Shown one piece after another: positions 1-9,207 of a stretch of DNA of 64,000 nucleotides. Source of the DNA: Streptococcus oralis Uo5 (GTDB taxonomy: Bacteria > Bacillota > Bacilli > Lactobacillales > Streptococcaceae); contig NC_015291.1 of the NCBI RefSeq assembly GCF_000253155.1, positions 467,001 to 531,000 on the forward strand. Reading direction: 5' to 3'. Position 1 is the first letter of the stretch; the number at the start of each line of letters is the position of its first letter. The notes below the pieces were generated by a model. It ran no database searches, had not been told where the DNA came from, and saw only the letters and a program-made list of their open reading frames with translations. Both the position numbers and the translations under genes were made by a program.

Positions 1-82
1 CATTGAGGAATTTCTAAATTCTAAACAGGCAGTACCTCAGTTGCAAGGAAGATTGAGGGAATATTTGGAGGAAGTAAAATGA
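1..82 (+). CDS. 3' end of an unidentified gene (partial)
   Basis: An open frame enters from the left edge and ends at a TGA at 80-82, leaving only the last 26 codons. The tail is charged and looks helical. The stop overlaps the ATG of the next gene (ATGA), so the two are probably translationally coupled. Too little is present to assign a family. Confidence 0.6.
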   Translation, partial: IEEFLNSKQAVPQLQGRLREYLEEVK

Positions 83-447
83 TTTTTGCAATTGCAACAA
101 CGACGTTAAACAAGGAAGTTAAACGCAAACTAAAAACTGGACAATATTCTAGAGAAGAAGCTACATTCATCTATATGGAATATTTAAAGTTAAAAAAACA
201 AAGGGAAGGTGGCATTAAAGTAGCAGGAATTTCTATGGCTGTTATCTGGGGGTTACTGTATGTTCTGTCTTTACAAGTTGAGAATACTCAACCACTTTCA
301 TTTTCAGTATATTTTTTATTTTTGATACTGCTTGCAGGAATTGTTCTATTTGTTTATTATCTTACGTTTGGTATTTTTAAACAGCAGATTCATAGCGCAA
401 TGAAAGAACACTATACAGATGTGATTGAGGAATTTAAGGGTCAGTAA
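79..447 (+). CDS. Small two-TM membrane protein, unknown function
   Basis: This 122-residue protein has a charged N-terminal half (about residues 10-45, rich in Lys, Arg and Glu) followed by two hydrophobic segments at about 48-66 and 74-98 and a cytoplasmic-looking tail. A GGAGG at 67-71 precedes the ATG, which overlaps the stop of the upstream gene. I do not recognise a family. The two genes probably form one operon. The helical-plus-membrane layout alone says nothing firm about function. Confidence 0.65.
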   Translation: MIFAIATTTLNKEVKRKLKTGQYSREEATFIYMEYLKLKKQREGGIKVAGISMAVIWGLLYVLSLQVENTQPLSFSVYFLFLILLAGIVLFVYYLTFGIFKQQIHSAMKEHYTDVIEEFKGQ

Positions 448-505
448 AACAGCGTGTGGAAGAGCGTAGGAAGCGAGTTGAGAGAGTGAATTTGGAGGTA
501 TTAGT

Positions 506-979
506 ATGATTCAGATTATCCGAGCAGGAGCAGAGGATTTAGAAACCGTAATTGCAATTCAAAGAGCTAGCTTTAAGGCTGTCTATGAGAAATATCAAGA
601 TGAGTATGATCCCTACCTAGAGAATCGTGAACGAATCAAGTGGAAATTGGTTGAGCGTCCCAATAGCTATTACTACTTTGTGAAAGAAAAGGACGAAAAT
701 ATCGGATTTTTACGAGTTCAGACCAATGAGGAATTGACGGAGGCTTGGTTGGGAACGGCAGCGATTTTGCCCCAGTATCAAGGAAAAGGTTATGGTTCTG
801 GGGGATTGAGATTACTGGAAAAGGAATTTCCAACGATTAAACAGTGGGATTTGTGTACGGTATTACAGGATGCGGGCATGGTCGCCTTTTATGAGAAAAA
901 TGGCTACCGTCAAACCCATATCGAGCCTGAAAAAGAAGGTATGGATATGGTTTACATGAAAAAATTGATTGACAAATAG
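506..979 (+). CDS. GNAT-family N-acetyltransferase
   Basis: This 157-residue protein has the GNAT fold pattern. The acetyl-CoA binding motif A lies at about residues 87-104, with an ILPQYQGKGYGSG run that matches the family Q/R-x-x-G-x-G/A signature. Near the C-terminus an AFYEKNGY run is typical of motif B. A strong ribosome site (GGAGG at 493-497) precedes the ATG. Substrate cannot be predicted; the enzyme would transfer an acetyl group from acetyl-CoA to an amine. It stands between the small membrane protein and prmA and seems to be a separate cistron. Confidence 0.85.
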   Translation: MIQIIRAGAEDLETVIAIQRASFKAVYEKYQDEYDPYLENRERIKWKLVERPNSYYYFVKEKDENIGFLRVQTNEELTEAWLGTAAILPQYQGKGYGSGGLRLLEKEFPTIKQWDLCTVLQDAGMVAFYEKNGYRQTHIEPEKEGMDMVYMKKLIDK

Positions 980-1028
980 AAAGGATGGTTCGGTTACATT
1001 TCTAAACTGAACCCGCCCTAAACACTGT

Positions 1029-1086
1029 GCCAAAAAGATAAACTTCTCTTAGACACAAGCGTCTTCAGAGAGTTTCCTATTTTGGC
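1029..1086 (+). other. Long imperfect hairpin upstream of prmA
   Basis: GCCAAAA (1029-1035) pairs with TTTTGGC (1080-1086). Inside it, AACTTCTCT pairs with AGAGAGTT with one bulge, and AGAC pairs with GTCT. The whole makes one stem-loop of about 58 nt ending about 30 nt before the prmA start. There is no T-run, so it is not an ordinary intrinsic terminator. It may be a leader structure or a small dispersed repeat. Confidence 0.5.
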
Positions 1087-1116
1087 TTTGTGTTTTACGG
1101 GCTTGGTATCTTAATG

Positions 1117-2067
1117 ATGGAAACATGGCAAGAGTTAAAAGTTACAGTGAAGCGTGAGGGAGAGGAGCTGGTCTCCAATCTCTTGATTGAGTTAGGTGCC
1201 CAAGGTGTTGCGATCGAAGACAGCATGGACTATGTGGGGAATGTCGACCGTTTTGGTGAGATTTTCCCAGAGGTCGAGCAACAAGAAGAAATCGTAGTGA
1301 CCGCCTACTATCCTGATACGGTTGATGTAGCAGTGGTTGAGGCAGATTTACAGGCTCGTCTCTTAGAATTAACAGATTTTATGGATCTAGGAGAGGTCAA
1401 GATTGGGACGACTGCCTTGGCTGAGGAAGACTGGGCAGACAACTGGAAGAAATATTATGAACCAGCTCGCATTACCCATGACTTGACCATCGTGCCGTCT
1501 TGGACGGACTATGAGGCGACTGCGGGAGAAAAGATTATCAAGCTGGACCCTGGTATGGCCTTTGGGACTGGAACACACCCTACGACCAAGATGAGTCTTT
1601 TTGCCTTGGAGCAGGTCCTTCGTGGTGGCGAAATAGTGCTAGATGTAGGGACCGGTTCAGGGGTTCTTTCTATTGCAAGCTCACTCCTAGGTGCCAAGGA
1701 AATTTTCGCCTATGACCTGGATGATGTGGCGGTTCGGGTGGCTCAAGAAAATATTGAGCTCAACACTGGCATGGAAAACATCCACGTTGCTGCTGGAGAT
1801 TTGCTCAAGGGTGTGGAGATTGAAGCAGATGTCATTGTGGCCAATATCTTGGCGGATATTCTCATTCATCTGACAGACGATGCTTATCGTTTGGTCAAGG
1901 ACGAAGGCTACCTGATCATGAGTGGGATTATAAAGGACAAGTGGGACATGGTGCGCGAGTCAGCTGAGTCAGCTGGATTTTTCCTTGAAACCCACATGAT
2001 TCAAGGGGAATGGAATGCCTGTGTCTTTAAGAAGACCAAGGATATTTCTGGTGTGATTGGAGGCTAG
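1117..2067 (+). CDS. prmA: Ribosomal protein L11 methyltransferase
   Basis: PrmA methylates lysines and the N-terminus of ribosomal protein L11 using S-adenosylmethionine. The 316-residue protein has the N-terminal substrate-recognition domain and then a class I methyltransferase core. The GTGTHPTT run precedes the SAM-binding motif VLDVGTGSG, and NILAD forms the NPP-like catalytic loop. The start was placed at the ATG at 1117 because the family begins METW; an upstream in-frame GTG at 1090 and ATG at 1114 are less likely. The ribosome site is weak. The stop is followed directly by rsmE, so the two RNA/ribosome modification genes form an operon. Confidence 0.95.
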   Translation: METWQELKVTVKREGEELVSNLLIELGAQGVAIEDSMDYVGNVDRFGEIFPEVEQQEEIVVTAYYPDTVDVAVVEADLQARLLELTDFMDLGEVKIGTTALAEEDWADNWKKYYEPARITHDLTIVPSWTDYEATAGEKIIKLDPGMAFGTGTHPTTKMSLFALEQVLRGGEIVLDVGTGSGVLSIASSLLGAKEIFAYDLDDVAVRVAQENIELNTGMENIHVAAGDLLKGVEIEADVIVANILADILIHLTDDAYRLVKDEGYLIMSGIIKDKWDMVRESAESAGFFLETHMIQGEWNACVFKKTKDISGVIGG

Positions 2068-2068
2068 C

Positions 2069-2812
2069 ATGCAGCAGTATTTTGTCAAAGGCAGTGCTAC
2101 ATCACCTATCACCATTGAGGACAAGGAAACCAGCAAGCATATGTTTCAGGTTATGCGCTTGAAAGAAGATGATGAGGTGACCTTGGTCTTTGAGGATGGT
2201 ATCAAGCGTTTGGCGCGCGTGTTGGATGTGGAAAATCGTCAGTTTGAATTGGTTGAAGAATTAGCTGACAATGTGGAACTGCCCGTTCAAGTGACCATCG
2301 CATCTGGCTTTCCCAAGGGAGACAAGCTGGAGTTTATTACTCAGAAAGTAACCGAGCTCGGAGCTAGTCAAATCTGGGCCTTCCCTGCAGACTGGTCAGT
2401 TGCCAAGTGGGACGGCAAGAAATTGGGCAAGAAAGTCGAAAAACTAGAAAAAATCACCCTTGGAGCGGCAGAACAAAGCAAGCGGAATCTGGTCCCAAGT
2501 ATCAAACTTTTCGAGAAAAAAGCAGATTTTCTAGCCCAGCTAGACCAGTTTGACTCTATCGTAGTGGCCTATGAAGAATCAGCAAAAGAGGGAGAAGCCG
2601 CTGCGCTCTTACAAGCAGTCACTGGTCTTGAAAAAGGAGCCAAATTGCTCTTTATCTTTGGCCCAGAAGGCGGTCTGTCACCTGCAGAAATTGAAAGTTT
2701 TGAAGCTAAAGGAGCTGTTCTTGCAGGACTTGGCCCTCGCATTCTAAGAGCAGAAACAGCCCCGCTTTACGCCTTATCAGCCCTTAGTGTTTTAGTAGAA
2801 TTAGAAAAATAA
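2069..2812 (+). CDS. rsmE: 16S rRNA m3U1498 methyltransferase
   Basis: RsmE is a SPOUT-class methyltransferase that methylates U1498 of 16S rRNA. The protein (247 residues from MQQYF) has an N-terminal PUA-like part and a C-terminal knotted SAM domain. The FGPEGGLSP motif and the final LGPRILRAETAP segment are hallmarks of the family. The start at 2069 is fixed by GGAGG at 2059-2063, which lies inside the end of prmA; the prmA stop is only one base upstream. Such tight packing implies translational coupling. Confidence 0.95.
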   Translation: MQQYFVKGSATSPITIEDKETSKHMFQVMRLKEDDEVTLVFEDGIKRLARVLDVENRQFELVEELADNVELPVQVTIASGFPKGDKLEFITQKVTELGASQIWAFPADWSVAKWDGKKLGKKVEKLEKITLGAAEQSKRNLVPSIKLFEKKADFLAQLDQFDSIVVAYEESAKEGEAAALLQAVTGLEKGAKLLFIFGPEGGLSPAEIESFEAKGAVLAGLGPRILRAETAPLYALSALSVLVELEK

Positions 2813-2822
2813 GAGGAAGAAA

Positions 2823-4619
2823 ATGGAACAAAAACACCGTTCAGAATTTCCAGAGAAGGAACTTTGGGATTTAACCGCCCTATACCAAGATCGTGAGGAT
2901 TTCTTGCGAGCAATCGAAAAGACTCGCGAAGATATCAACCAATTTAGCCGTGATTACAAGGGCAATCTTCATACTTTTGAGGATTTCGAGAAGGCCTTTG
3001 CAGAATTGGAACAAATCTATATCCAGATGAGTCATATCGGCAATTATGCCTTCATGCCTCAGACGACAGACTATAGCAATGAGGATTTTGCTAATATTGC
3101 CCAAGCTGGGATGGAATTTGAAACAGATGCCAGCGTAGCTCTTACCTTCTTTGATGATGCCTTGGTAGCAGCAGATGAGGAAGTCTTGGATCGTTTGGGT
3201 GAACTGCCATATTTAACAGCTGCCATTCGTCAGGCAAAAATCAAAAAAGCCCACTATCTCGGGTCAGATGTAGAGAAGGCTTTGACCAATCTCGGTGAAG
3301 TTTTCTACAGTCCACAGGACATCTATACTAAGATGCGAGCTGGAGATTTTGAAATGGCTGACTTTGAAGCTCATGGCAAAACCTACAAAAACAGCTTTGT
3401 GACTTATGAGAATTTCTACCAAAACCACGAGGACGCTGAGGTTCGTGAGAAATCTTTCCGTTCCTTCTCAGAAGGACTTCGTAAGCACCAAAATACAGCT
3501 GCAGCAGCCTATCTAGCTCAAGTCAAGTCTGAAAAACTCTTGGCAGATATGAAAGGCTATGACTCAGTTTTTGATTATCTTTTAGCTGAGCAGGAAGTAG
3601 ATCGTGCCATGTTTGATCGCCAGATTGACCTCATCATGCAAGAATTTGCGCCAGTTGCTCAGAGGTACCTCAAGCATGTTGCCAAGGTGAATGGTCTTGA
3701 AAAGATGACCTTTGCTGACTGGAAATTGGACTTGGATAGCGCCCTCAATCCTGAAGTCAGCATTGATGATGCCTATGATTTGGTCATGAAGTCGGTAGAA
3801 CCACTGGGTCAAGAATACACTCAAGAAATTGCCCGCTACCAAGAAGAGCGCTGGGTGGACTTCGCTGCTAATAGTGGCAAGGATTCTGGTGGGTATGCGG
3901 CGGACCCATATCGCGTGCACCCTTATGTCCTCATGAGCTGGACTGGTCGTTTGAGCGATGTCTATACCTTGATTCATGAAATTGGGCATTCTGGTCAATT
4001 CATCTTTTCTGACAATCACCAAAGTTACTTCAATGCCCACATGTCAACCTACTATGTCGAAGCGCCATCAACCTTCAATGAATTGCTTCTCAGTGACTAC
4101 TTGGAGCACCAATCGGACGACCCACGTCAAAAACGATTTGCCCTTGCCCACCGCTTAACAGATACCTACTTCCATAATTTCATCACCCACCTCTTGGAAG
4201 CAGCCTTCCAGCGTAAGGTTTATACATTGATTGAAGAAGGGGAAACCTTTGGAGCAAGCAAGCTCAACAGCATTATGAAGGAAGTTTTGACAGATTTCTG
4301 GGGAGATGCTATTGAGATTGATGACGATGCAGCCTTGACTTGGATGCGCCAAGCTCACTACTACATGGGCTTGTATAGCTACACCTACTCTGCTGGCCTT
4401 GTCATCTCAACAGCTGGTTACCTTCATCTGAAACATTCAGAAACCGGAGCTGAAGATTGGATCAATCTCCTTAAATCAGGTGGTAGTAAGACACCGCTTG
4501 AGTCAGCCATGATTATCGGAGCGGATATCTCAACAGACAAACCACTCCGTGATACCATCCAATTCTTGTCTGATACAGTTGACCAGATTATTGCCTACAG
4601 TGCTGAGTTGGGAGAGTAA
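2823..4619 (+). CDS. pepF: Oligoendopeptidase F (M3 family)
   Basis: This 598-residue cytoplasmic zinc metallopeptidase belongs to the M3B/PepF family and cleaves medium-length oligopeptides. The HEIGH zinc motif lies at residues 385-389 in the usual C-terminal third, and the length is typical for PepF. AGAGGAAG precedes the ATG, and the gene starts 10 bases after rsmE, so it is likely co-transcribed with prmA-rsmE. A hairpin terminator follows at 4670-4697. In lactic acid bacteria PepF takes part in peptide nutrition and turnover of processed signal peptides. Confidence 0.95.
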   Translation: MEQKHRSEFPEKELWDLTALYQDREDFLRAIEKTREDINQFSRDYKGNLHTFEDFEKAFAELEQIYIQMSHIGNYAFMPQTTDYSNEDFANIAQAGMEFETDASVALTFFDDALVAADEEVLDRLGELPYLTAAIRQAKIKKAHYLGSDVEKALTNLGEVFYSPQDIYTKMRAGDFEMADFEAHGKTYKNSFVTYENFYQNHEDAEVREKSFRSFSEGLRKHQNTAAAAYLAQVKSEKLLADMKGYDSVFDYLLAEQEVDRAMFDRQIDLIMQEFAPVAQRYLKHVAKVNGLEKMTFADWKLDLDSALNPEVSIDDAYDLVMKSVEPLGQEYTQEIARYQEERWVDFAANSGKDSGGYAADPYRVHPYVLMSWTGRLSDVYTLIHEIGHSGQFIFSDNHQSYFNAHMSTYYVEAPSTFNELLLSDYLEHQSDDPRQKRFALAHRLTDTYFHNFITHLLEAAFQRKVYTLIEEGETFGASKLNSIMKEVLTDFWGDAIEIDDDAALTWMRQAHYYMGLYSYTYSAGLVISTAGYLHLKHSETGAEDWINLLKSGGSKTPLESAMIIGADISTDKPLRDTIQFLSDTVDQIIAYSAELGE

Positions 4620-4669
4620 GGGTATCCAGTGTCGGATTTAAGACGGTTTATCGATAAGATGAATACACA

Positions 4670-4697
4670 AAAATCACCTGTTTGAGGTGATTTTTTT
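4670..4697. terminator. Bidirectional terminator between pepF and the lipoprotein gene
   Basis: AATCACCT (4672-4679) and AGGTGATT (4685-4692) form an 8-bp stem with T-runs on both strands, so it can end both convergent transcripts. Confidence 0.85.
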
Positions 4698-4710
4698 ATG
4701 CTTTAAAGAT

Positions 4711-5691
4711 TTATTCAAATTTTCCTTTATTGGCCTCGTTTGAAGCCTTCATGCTAATTTGTAAAAGGTTGGCGAGATTTTCATTGTCAAGGCTAGCTTC
4801 ACCATTATTATCCACTTTTATGGCAAGGTAATGGGTGTTACGATCAAGATAATCCATGCCCTCTAGGTCTACGTAGTTGTCAGCTTTAAAATCAAGCGCC
4901 GCTAATTGATAAACAAATCGAATATTTAGAGCCTTAGCATAGTCGGACTGACCAACCTTTTGTTGCTCTTCCACCAGTCCTTGAAAGAAGTCTTGGAAGT
5001 TATCATGATAAGTAGCCTTGACTTCGTATTGGTAGGTATCAACAGATGGGGACATAAATTTCAAATAAACCATGTCGCCCTCCACCTTATAGTCCTCAAG
5101 AGTATAGGCACCTGCTTTTCCTAATGCATTGGTGTTGACCTTGAAAAACATAGGAGCATAAATTTTGAGAGGATATTTTTCTCCTTTATATTCAAAGACG
5201 GTATCATTTGAAAAATTCGGACGGATTTTAGTTAACTCAGGGACTAAATATTCGTTCCAAATCTTATCAAATAACTCTTCTTGATTGCTAGCACCCGCTG
5301 ATTTCACAACTAGGTCAAAATTTTCTTGATTGACAAAGACAGCATCCACTAATTTGAGGGCTGTTTGAACCTTAGGATCAGAAATTTCCTTTTTCTTTTT
5401 TTCAAGATTCTCAGCCGCCTCTTTCGTGCGATCTAAAGTTTTATTAAATTGACTGCCACTGTTGGTTTCAACAAAGGTTCTCTCATAGTTGGTAGGTTCA
5501 ACTTTGGCATTCCAGTCAAATGAAGCAGCAGGACCAGTTACATCTTTCTTATGGTAGGTTGTTGTCTCTGTATTTGTAGTACCTTCTGTATTGCTTGTAG
5601 CAGTGGTTGATGGTTTAGATGAACAGCCGACGAGGCCAAATGCTAAAATCGTTGCAGTGGTTAGAAAATAAACTCTAAACTTTTTTCTCAT
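4711..5691 (-). CDS. Lipoprotein, DUF5105-like
   Basis: A 326-residue secreted lipoprotein. The start was set at 5691 because GGAGA lies 6-10 bases upstream and the residues from there form a classical signal peptide (MRKK, hydrophobic core, lipobox LVGC with the lipidated Cys near residue 23). A Ser/Thr-rich linker follows, then a folded domain that resembles the DUF5105 group of streptococcal lipoproteins; I recall this by pattern, not by search. The gene is monocistronic and convergent with pepF. Function unknown; surface exposed. Confidence 0.75.
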   Translation of the reverse strand: MRKKFRVYFLTTATILAFGLVGCSSKPSTTATSNTEGTTNTETTTYHKKDVTGPAASFDWNAKVEPTNYERTFVETNSGSQFNKTLDRTKEAAENLEKKKKEISDPKVQTALKLVDAVFVNQENFDLVVKSAGASNQEELFDKIWNEYLVPELTKIRPNFSNDTVFEYKGEKYPLKIYAPMFFKVNTNALGKAGAYTLEDYKVEGDMVYLKFMSPSVDTYQYEVKATYHDNFQDFFQGLVEEQQKVGQSDYAKALNIRFVYQLAALDFKADNYVDLEGMDYLDRNTHYLAIKVDNNGEASLDNENLANLLQISMKASNEANKGKFE

Positions 5692-6015
5692 GGTAGTCTC
5701 CTTTTCCATTGTTTTTATTTCATAATCCATTATACCATGAATATAGGATTTCTATATCTCAAATTGAAAGTGATATAACTTTTAACATGAAAGAAAGGTA
5801 AGTCAAACAGAATTACTTTGGTTTCTCGGAATCCAAGTGTCATACTAGCAAATAGCGTGTTTATATTTATGGTAAATATAATTTTATCTTTCGGTATAAA
5901 CTAAGAATAGATTTTCTTCTGTTTACTAGATTTAGTTTTAAAAGTTACTTTTTGATATACTATAAATGAATTAAAGTTAACTGTTTTATTGAATATCACA
6001 AATAAGGAGAAGGTT
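5692..6015. promoter_or_regulatory. Divergent intergenic region; promoter of the lipoprotein array
   Basis: This 324-bp AT-rich spacer separates the divergent lipoprotein gene from the array. An extended -10 (TG at 5953-5954, TATACT at 5956-5961) lies 55 bases before the ATG of the first array member. AATAAGGAGAAGG supplies the ribosome site. No other structure is obvious. Confidence 0.5.
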
Positions 6016-6714
6016 ATGAAAAAACGCATTTTTTAAGCAATATTAGTTTTAGTAGGATTGATCATGATTGGATTAACAGGATGTGGAGAAAATAAGAACA
6101 GTCGAGCATGGATTGAGAATAAAGTCTCTGAGGTCAGTCGTGTTTACCCAACTGAAAATCTCTTTGATTTGTTTAAGCAATTTCCGGAAGGGTTTAATAT
6201 TACTCAAACATTCTATAAGGATTCGCTCAGAACAATAGTTTCCTTAGATGGAGATGAAGAAAGTCAAACCATAAAAGGAAAGATAGATACTATACAAATC
6301 TCTACTGATCCATATAAAGAAGAAGTGAAAGAGCATGTTGATGTAGAATATAAAGATGGTGAATTTATATTTTCTAACAATGAGGTAGCGGAAAAAATTT
6401 GGGATTATAAAGGTTTTCTATTCCAAAAATTAAGTTTGAATAGAGATGTTTTATCTCAAATGAAGCTTGAAAAGTTTCAATATTTTTCAAATCGCAATGT
6501 GTTTGAAATCTATTATTTTAGTGATGACTCTACGATAAATAATTTCCTTAATTCAAAAGGAGAACACATGTTATCAATAAGTGGAGCGGAATCTTATAAT
6601 AATACAAAAGGTTATCGATTGAATGTTAATATTGCTTTTAAGGATAACCCAAATGATGGAATGAGTGAGATAGTTTCAAGTTGGATAGATGATAGAAATA
6701 GTGTTTCTAATTAA
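6016..6714 (+). pseudogene. Array lipoprotein 1 (TilA-like immunity), signal peptide broken by a stop
   Basis: The first of six related lipoprotein genes. The ribosome site and ATG at 6016 match those of its siblings, but codon 7 is TAA (6034-6036) where others have a Phe or similar codon. The rest of the frame is intact to 6714. A restart at ATG 6064 would lack most of the signal peptide while keeping the lipobox Cys. The mature part is about 95 percent identical to copy 4. The C-terminal class (ending NSVSN) differs from that of copies 2, 5 and 6. Probably inactive unless the stop is a sequencing error. Confidence 0.75.
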
Positions 6715-6768
6715 TTTGATAACATTTTAAATATCCTGATTGAACTGATTATAAATAAGGAGAGGGTT

Positions 6769-7431
6769 ATGAAAAAACGCATATTTCTCACAATGTTACT
6801 TTTAGGAGGATTGTTAATGATAGGATTTACAGGGTGCGGAGAAAATAAGAACAGCCGAGAATGGATTGAAAACAAAGTCTCCGAGGTTAGTCGTGTCTAT
6901 CCAACTGAAAATCTCTTTGACTTGTTTAAGCAATTTCCGGAGGGGTTCAAAGTAAATCAAGTATTTATAAAACGTGGAACCTATATCATCGAAATAACTT
7001 TACAAGGAGATAGTAGTAATCAAACAATTTCTGGAGTACTAACTAAAACACGTGCTTCTGATGATATTACTGAAAAGCCAGAAGAAACTATAAAAGTAGA
7101 TTATATTGATGGGAAGTTTATCTTTTCTGATGAGAAGAAGGCGAAAGAATTATGGCCTTTTGATGGATTTTTATTTCAAAAGTTAACAATTAATCACTCT
7201 TTTCTATCTTCATTATCTATGAAATCTAAAAATTATAATGGCAATAATGGTGCATTTGATATTGATTATTTGGTTCGGAATCAAACTATCAATCAGTATT
7301 TTAAAAAACATGAAAACGAACAGGCAATATTAGGTTTTGGAAGTTCATACCGAAACGACGATTATTACTATTATTCAGTAACTATCAACTACGACAATGT
7401 TTATTCATTTAGAGAAACCGTGTCAAATTAA
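6769..7431 (+). CDS. Array lipoprotein 2, TilA-like immunity protein
   Basis: A 220-residue lipoprotein with a MKKR start, hydrophobic core and lipobox ending in Cys at about residue 23. Residues 24-60 (Glu/Asn-rich start, then RVYPTENLFDLFKQFPEGF) are nearly identical in all six array members; the remainder diverges, as expected for immunity proteins facing different toxin variants. It ends in the RETVSN class tail seen in the copies that directly precede a toxin start. A toxin stub with its own ribosome site follows 11 bases after the stop. Staphylococcal tandem lipoproteins share the same general pattern (YPxxNLxDL near the N-terminus, then beta-rich blocks). Immunity role is inferred from context. 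Confidence 0.75.
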   Translation: MKKRIFLTMLLLGGLLMIGFTGCGENKNSREWIENKVSEVSRVYPTENLFDLFKQFPEGFKVNQVFIKRGTYIIEITLQGDSSNQTISGVLTKTRASDDITEKPEETIKVDYIDGKFIFSDEKKAKELWPFDGFLFQKLTINHSFLSSLSMKSKNYNGNNGAFDIDYLVRNQTINQYFKKHENEQAILGFGSSYRNDDYYYYSVTINYDNVYSFRETVSN

Positions 7432-7442
7432 AAGGAGACTCA

Positions 7443-7505
7443 ATGGTGGATAAAAAATTTGTTAATAGTGGAATTCCAACTTTAGATGCGTCTAATCTGA
7501 CTTAA
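7443..7505 (+). pseudogene. Fossil 5' stub of a T7SS lipase toxin gene (stub 1)
   Basis: AAAGGAGA and ATG at 7443 start a 20-codon frame that reads SGIPTLDASNLT and then a TAA at 7503. It matches the N-terminus of the intact toxin at 10702 (SGIPTLDAANMT). Homology continues past the stop as EFEQDAR to about 7530 and then ceases. The stub therefore marks the former toxin of this immunity module. Confidence 0.8.
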
Positions 7506-7603
7506 GAATTTGAACAAGATGCAAGGAAATGTTGCTTTTATGGTATAGTATAAGGGAACTATGATTAGTTGTTTAATTGAATGTTATAAATAAGGAGAAG
7601 GTT

Positions 7604-8320
7604 ATGAAAAAAAGCACTTTTCTCACAATATTACTTTTAGGGGGATTGATAATGATAGGAATAACAGGATGTGGAGAAAATAAGAACAGTCGAGAATGGA
7701 TTGAGAACAAAATATCTGAGGTTAGTCGAGTTTATCCAACTGAAAATCTCTTTGACTTGTTTAAGCAATTTCCGGAAGGGTTTGAGATTAGAAGTACTGA
7801 TACTTACGATGAGACGAAGGACTACTCTCGTTACCAGAAGATTGATCTCGTAGGAAACGCAGAAACACAAGAAATAACTGGCACTTTTAAAAGAATAGAA
7901 GCTCGAGGTAATCCTTATGAAGAAAAAATGCTTTTAGAAAGCCGTATTGTGTACACTGAAAAAGGATTAGAATTTTTGAATCCAGAAGTTTCTAAAGATG
8001 ATTTGTTTTATGATGGGTTTTTATTTCAAAAGTTAGAACTAAATAAAGCAGTTCTATCTCGATTTGAACTCAAAAAAACGTACTATAATTGGGAGACTGG
8101 TGATGCTTCTATTACTTATAAAAATGTAAATAGTAAAATTATTCAGGACTACTTCCATATACAATCAAGTGAGTCGTTAGACCTTTTTATTAGTGCAGAT
8201 CACTCTGCAACTATTGGCTATGAATACGGTTATCCTGTGGTTTTTGACGGAGAAAATATATCTCATTCAGAACTTATAACAGGAAAAAGTAAGAGTATAG
8301 AGAAGATAGATGACAAATAG
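7604..8320 (+). CDS. Array lipoprotein 3, TilA-like immunity protein
   Basis: A 238-residue lipoprotein. The start at 7604 was chosen because AAGGAGAAGG precedes it and MKKS begins the conserved signal peptide; an upstream in-frame ATG at 7577 is disfavoured. The lipobox is GITGC. The first 60 residues match its siblings; the rest is the most divergent of the set. A degenerate extended -10 lies at 7541-7549 within the repeated spacer. It sits alone between toxin stubs 1 and 2, so it is a one-immunity module. Confidence 0.75.
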   Translation: MKKSTFLTILLLGGLIMIGITGCGENKNSREWIENKISEVSRVYPTENLFDLFKQFPEGFEIRSTDTYDETKDYSRYQKIDLVGNAETQEITGTFKRIEARGNPYEEKMLLESRIVYTEKGLEFLNPEVSKDDLFYDGFLFQKLELNKAVLSRFELKKTYYNWETGDASITYKNVNSKIIQDYFHIQSSESLDLFISADHSATIGYEYGYPVVFDGENISHSELITGKSKSIEKIDDK

Positions 8321-8330
8321 TAATGTACTG

Positions 8331-8369
8331 ACCTTGGAGACGTCTAATCTGACTTACGAATTTGAATAA
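8331..8369 (+). pseudogene. Fossil toxin 5' stub 2
   Basis: An in-frame remnant encoding a degraded TLETSNLTYEFE followed by TAA. It aligns with stub 3 and with the start of the intact toxin. The first residues, including the start codon, are lost. It is followed by the same spacer sequence as the other stubs (GCAAGG, then ATTGCTTTTATG). Confidence 0.75.
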
Positions 8370-8454
8370 GACGCAAGGCAATATTGCTTTTATGATATCC
8401 TACAAGAGAATGATGGTGGCTATCTTATTGAATATTATAAAAAAGGAGAAGGTT

Positions 8455-9153
8455 ATGAAAAAACGCATGTTTTTCGAAATGTTACTTTTAGGAGGATTGA
8501 TAATGATGAGCTTGGCAGGGTGTGGAGAAAACAAGAATAGTCGAGAATGGATTGAGAATAAAGTCTCTGAGGTTAGTCGTGTCTATCCAACCGAGAATCT
8601 GTTTGATTTGTTTAAGCAATTTCCGAAAGGGTTTAATATTACTCAAACATTTTATAAGGATTCTCTCAGAACAATAGTTTCCTTAGATGGAGATGAAGAA
8701 AGTCAAACCATAAAAGGAAAGATAGAGACTATGCAAATCTCTACTGATCCATATAAAGAAGAAGTGAAAGAGCATGTTGATGTAGAATATAAAGATGGTG
8801 AATTTATATTTTCTAACAATGAGGTAGCGGAAAAAATTTGGGGTTATAAAGGTTTTCTGTTCCAAAAATTAAGTTTGAATAGAGATGTTATATCTCAGAT
8901 GAAGCTTGAAAAGTTTCGATATTTTTCAAATCGCAATGTGTTTGAAATCTATTATATTAGTGATAACTCTACGATAAATAATTTCCTTAATTCAAAAGGA
9001 GAACACATCTTATCAATAAGTGGCTCGGAATCTTATAATAATACAAAAGGTTATCGATTGAATGTTAATATTGCTTTTAAGGATAACCCAAATGATGGAA
9101 TGAGTGAGATAGTTTCAAGTTGGATAGACGATAGAAATAGTGTTTCTAATTAA
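8455..9153 (+). CDS. Array lipoprotein 4, TilA-like immunity protein
   Basis: A 232-residue lipoprotein with lipobox SLAGC. It is a near copy of array member 1, from the mature N-terminus through the downstream spacer, at a constant offset of 2439 bp; unlike copy 1 its signal peptide is intact. The start at 8455 follows AAAGGAGAAGG; the longer frame from 8362 runs through the spacer and is not credible. The high identity implies recent duplication or gene conversion. The C-terminal part is clearly different from copies 2, 3, 5 and 6. Confidence 0.75.
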   Translation: MKKRMFFEMLLLGGLIMMSLAGCGENKNSREWIENKVSEVSRVYPTENLFDLFKQFPKGFNITQTFYKDSLRTIVSLDGDEESQTIKGKIETMQISTDPYKEEVKEHVDVEYKDGEFIFSNNEVAEKIWGYKGFLFQKLSLNRDVISQMKLEKFRYFSNRNVFEIYYISDNSTINNFLNSKGEHILSISGSESYNNTKGYRLNVNIAFKDNPNDGMSEIVSSWIDDRNSVSN

Positions 9154-9207
9154 TTTGATAACATTTTAAATATCCTGATTGAACTGAACATCAATAAGGA
9201 GAGTATT

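Noticed and set aside
79..447. Possible T7SS WXG-type protein
   Set aside because: It has two clear membrane segments and no WXG motif.
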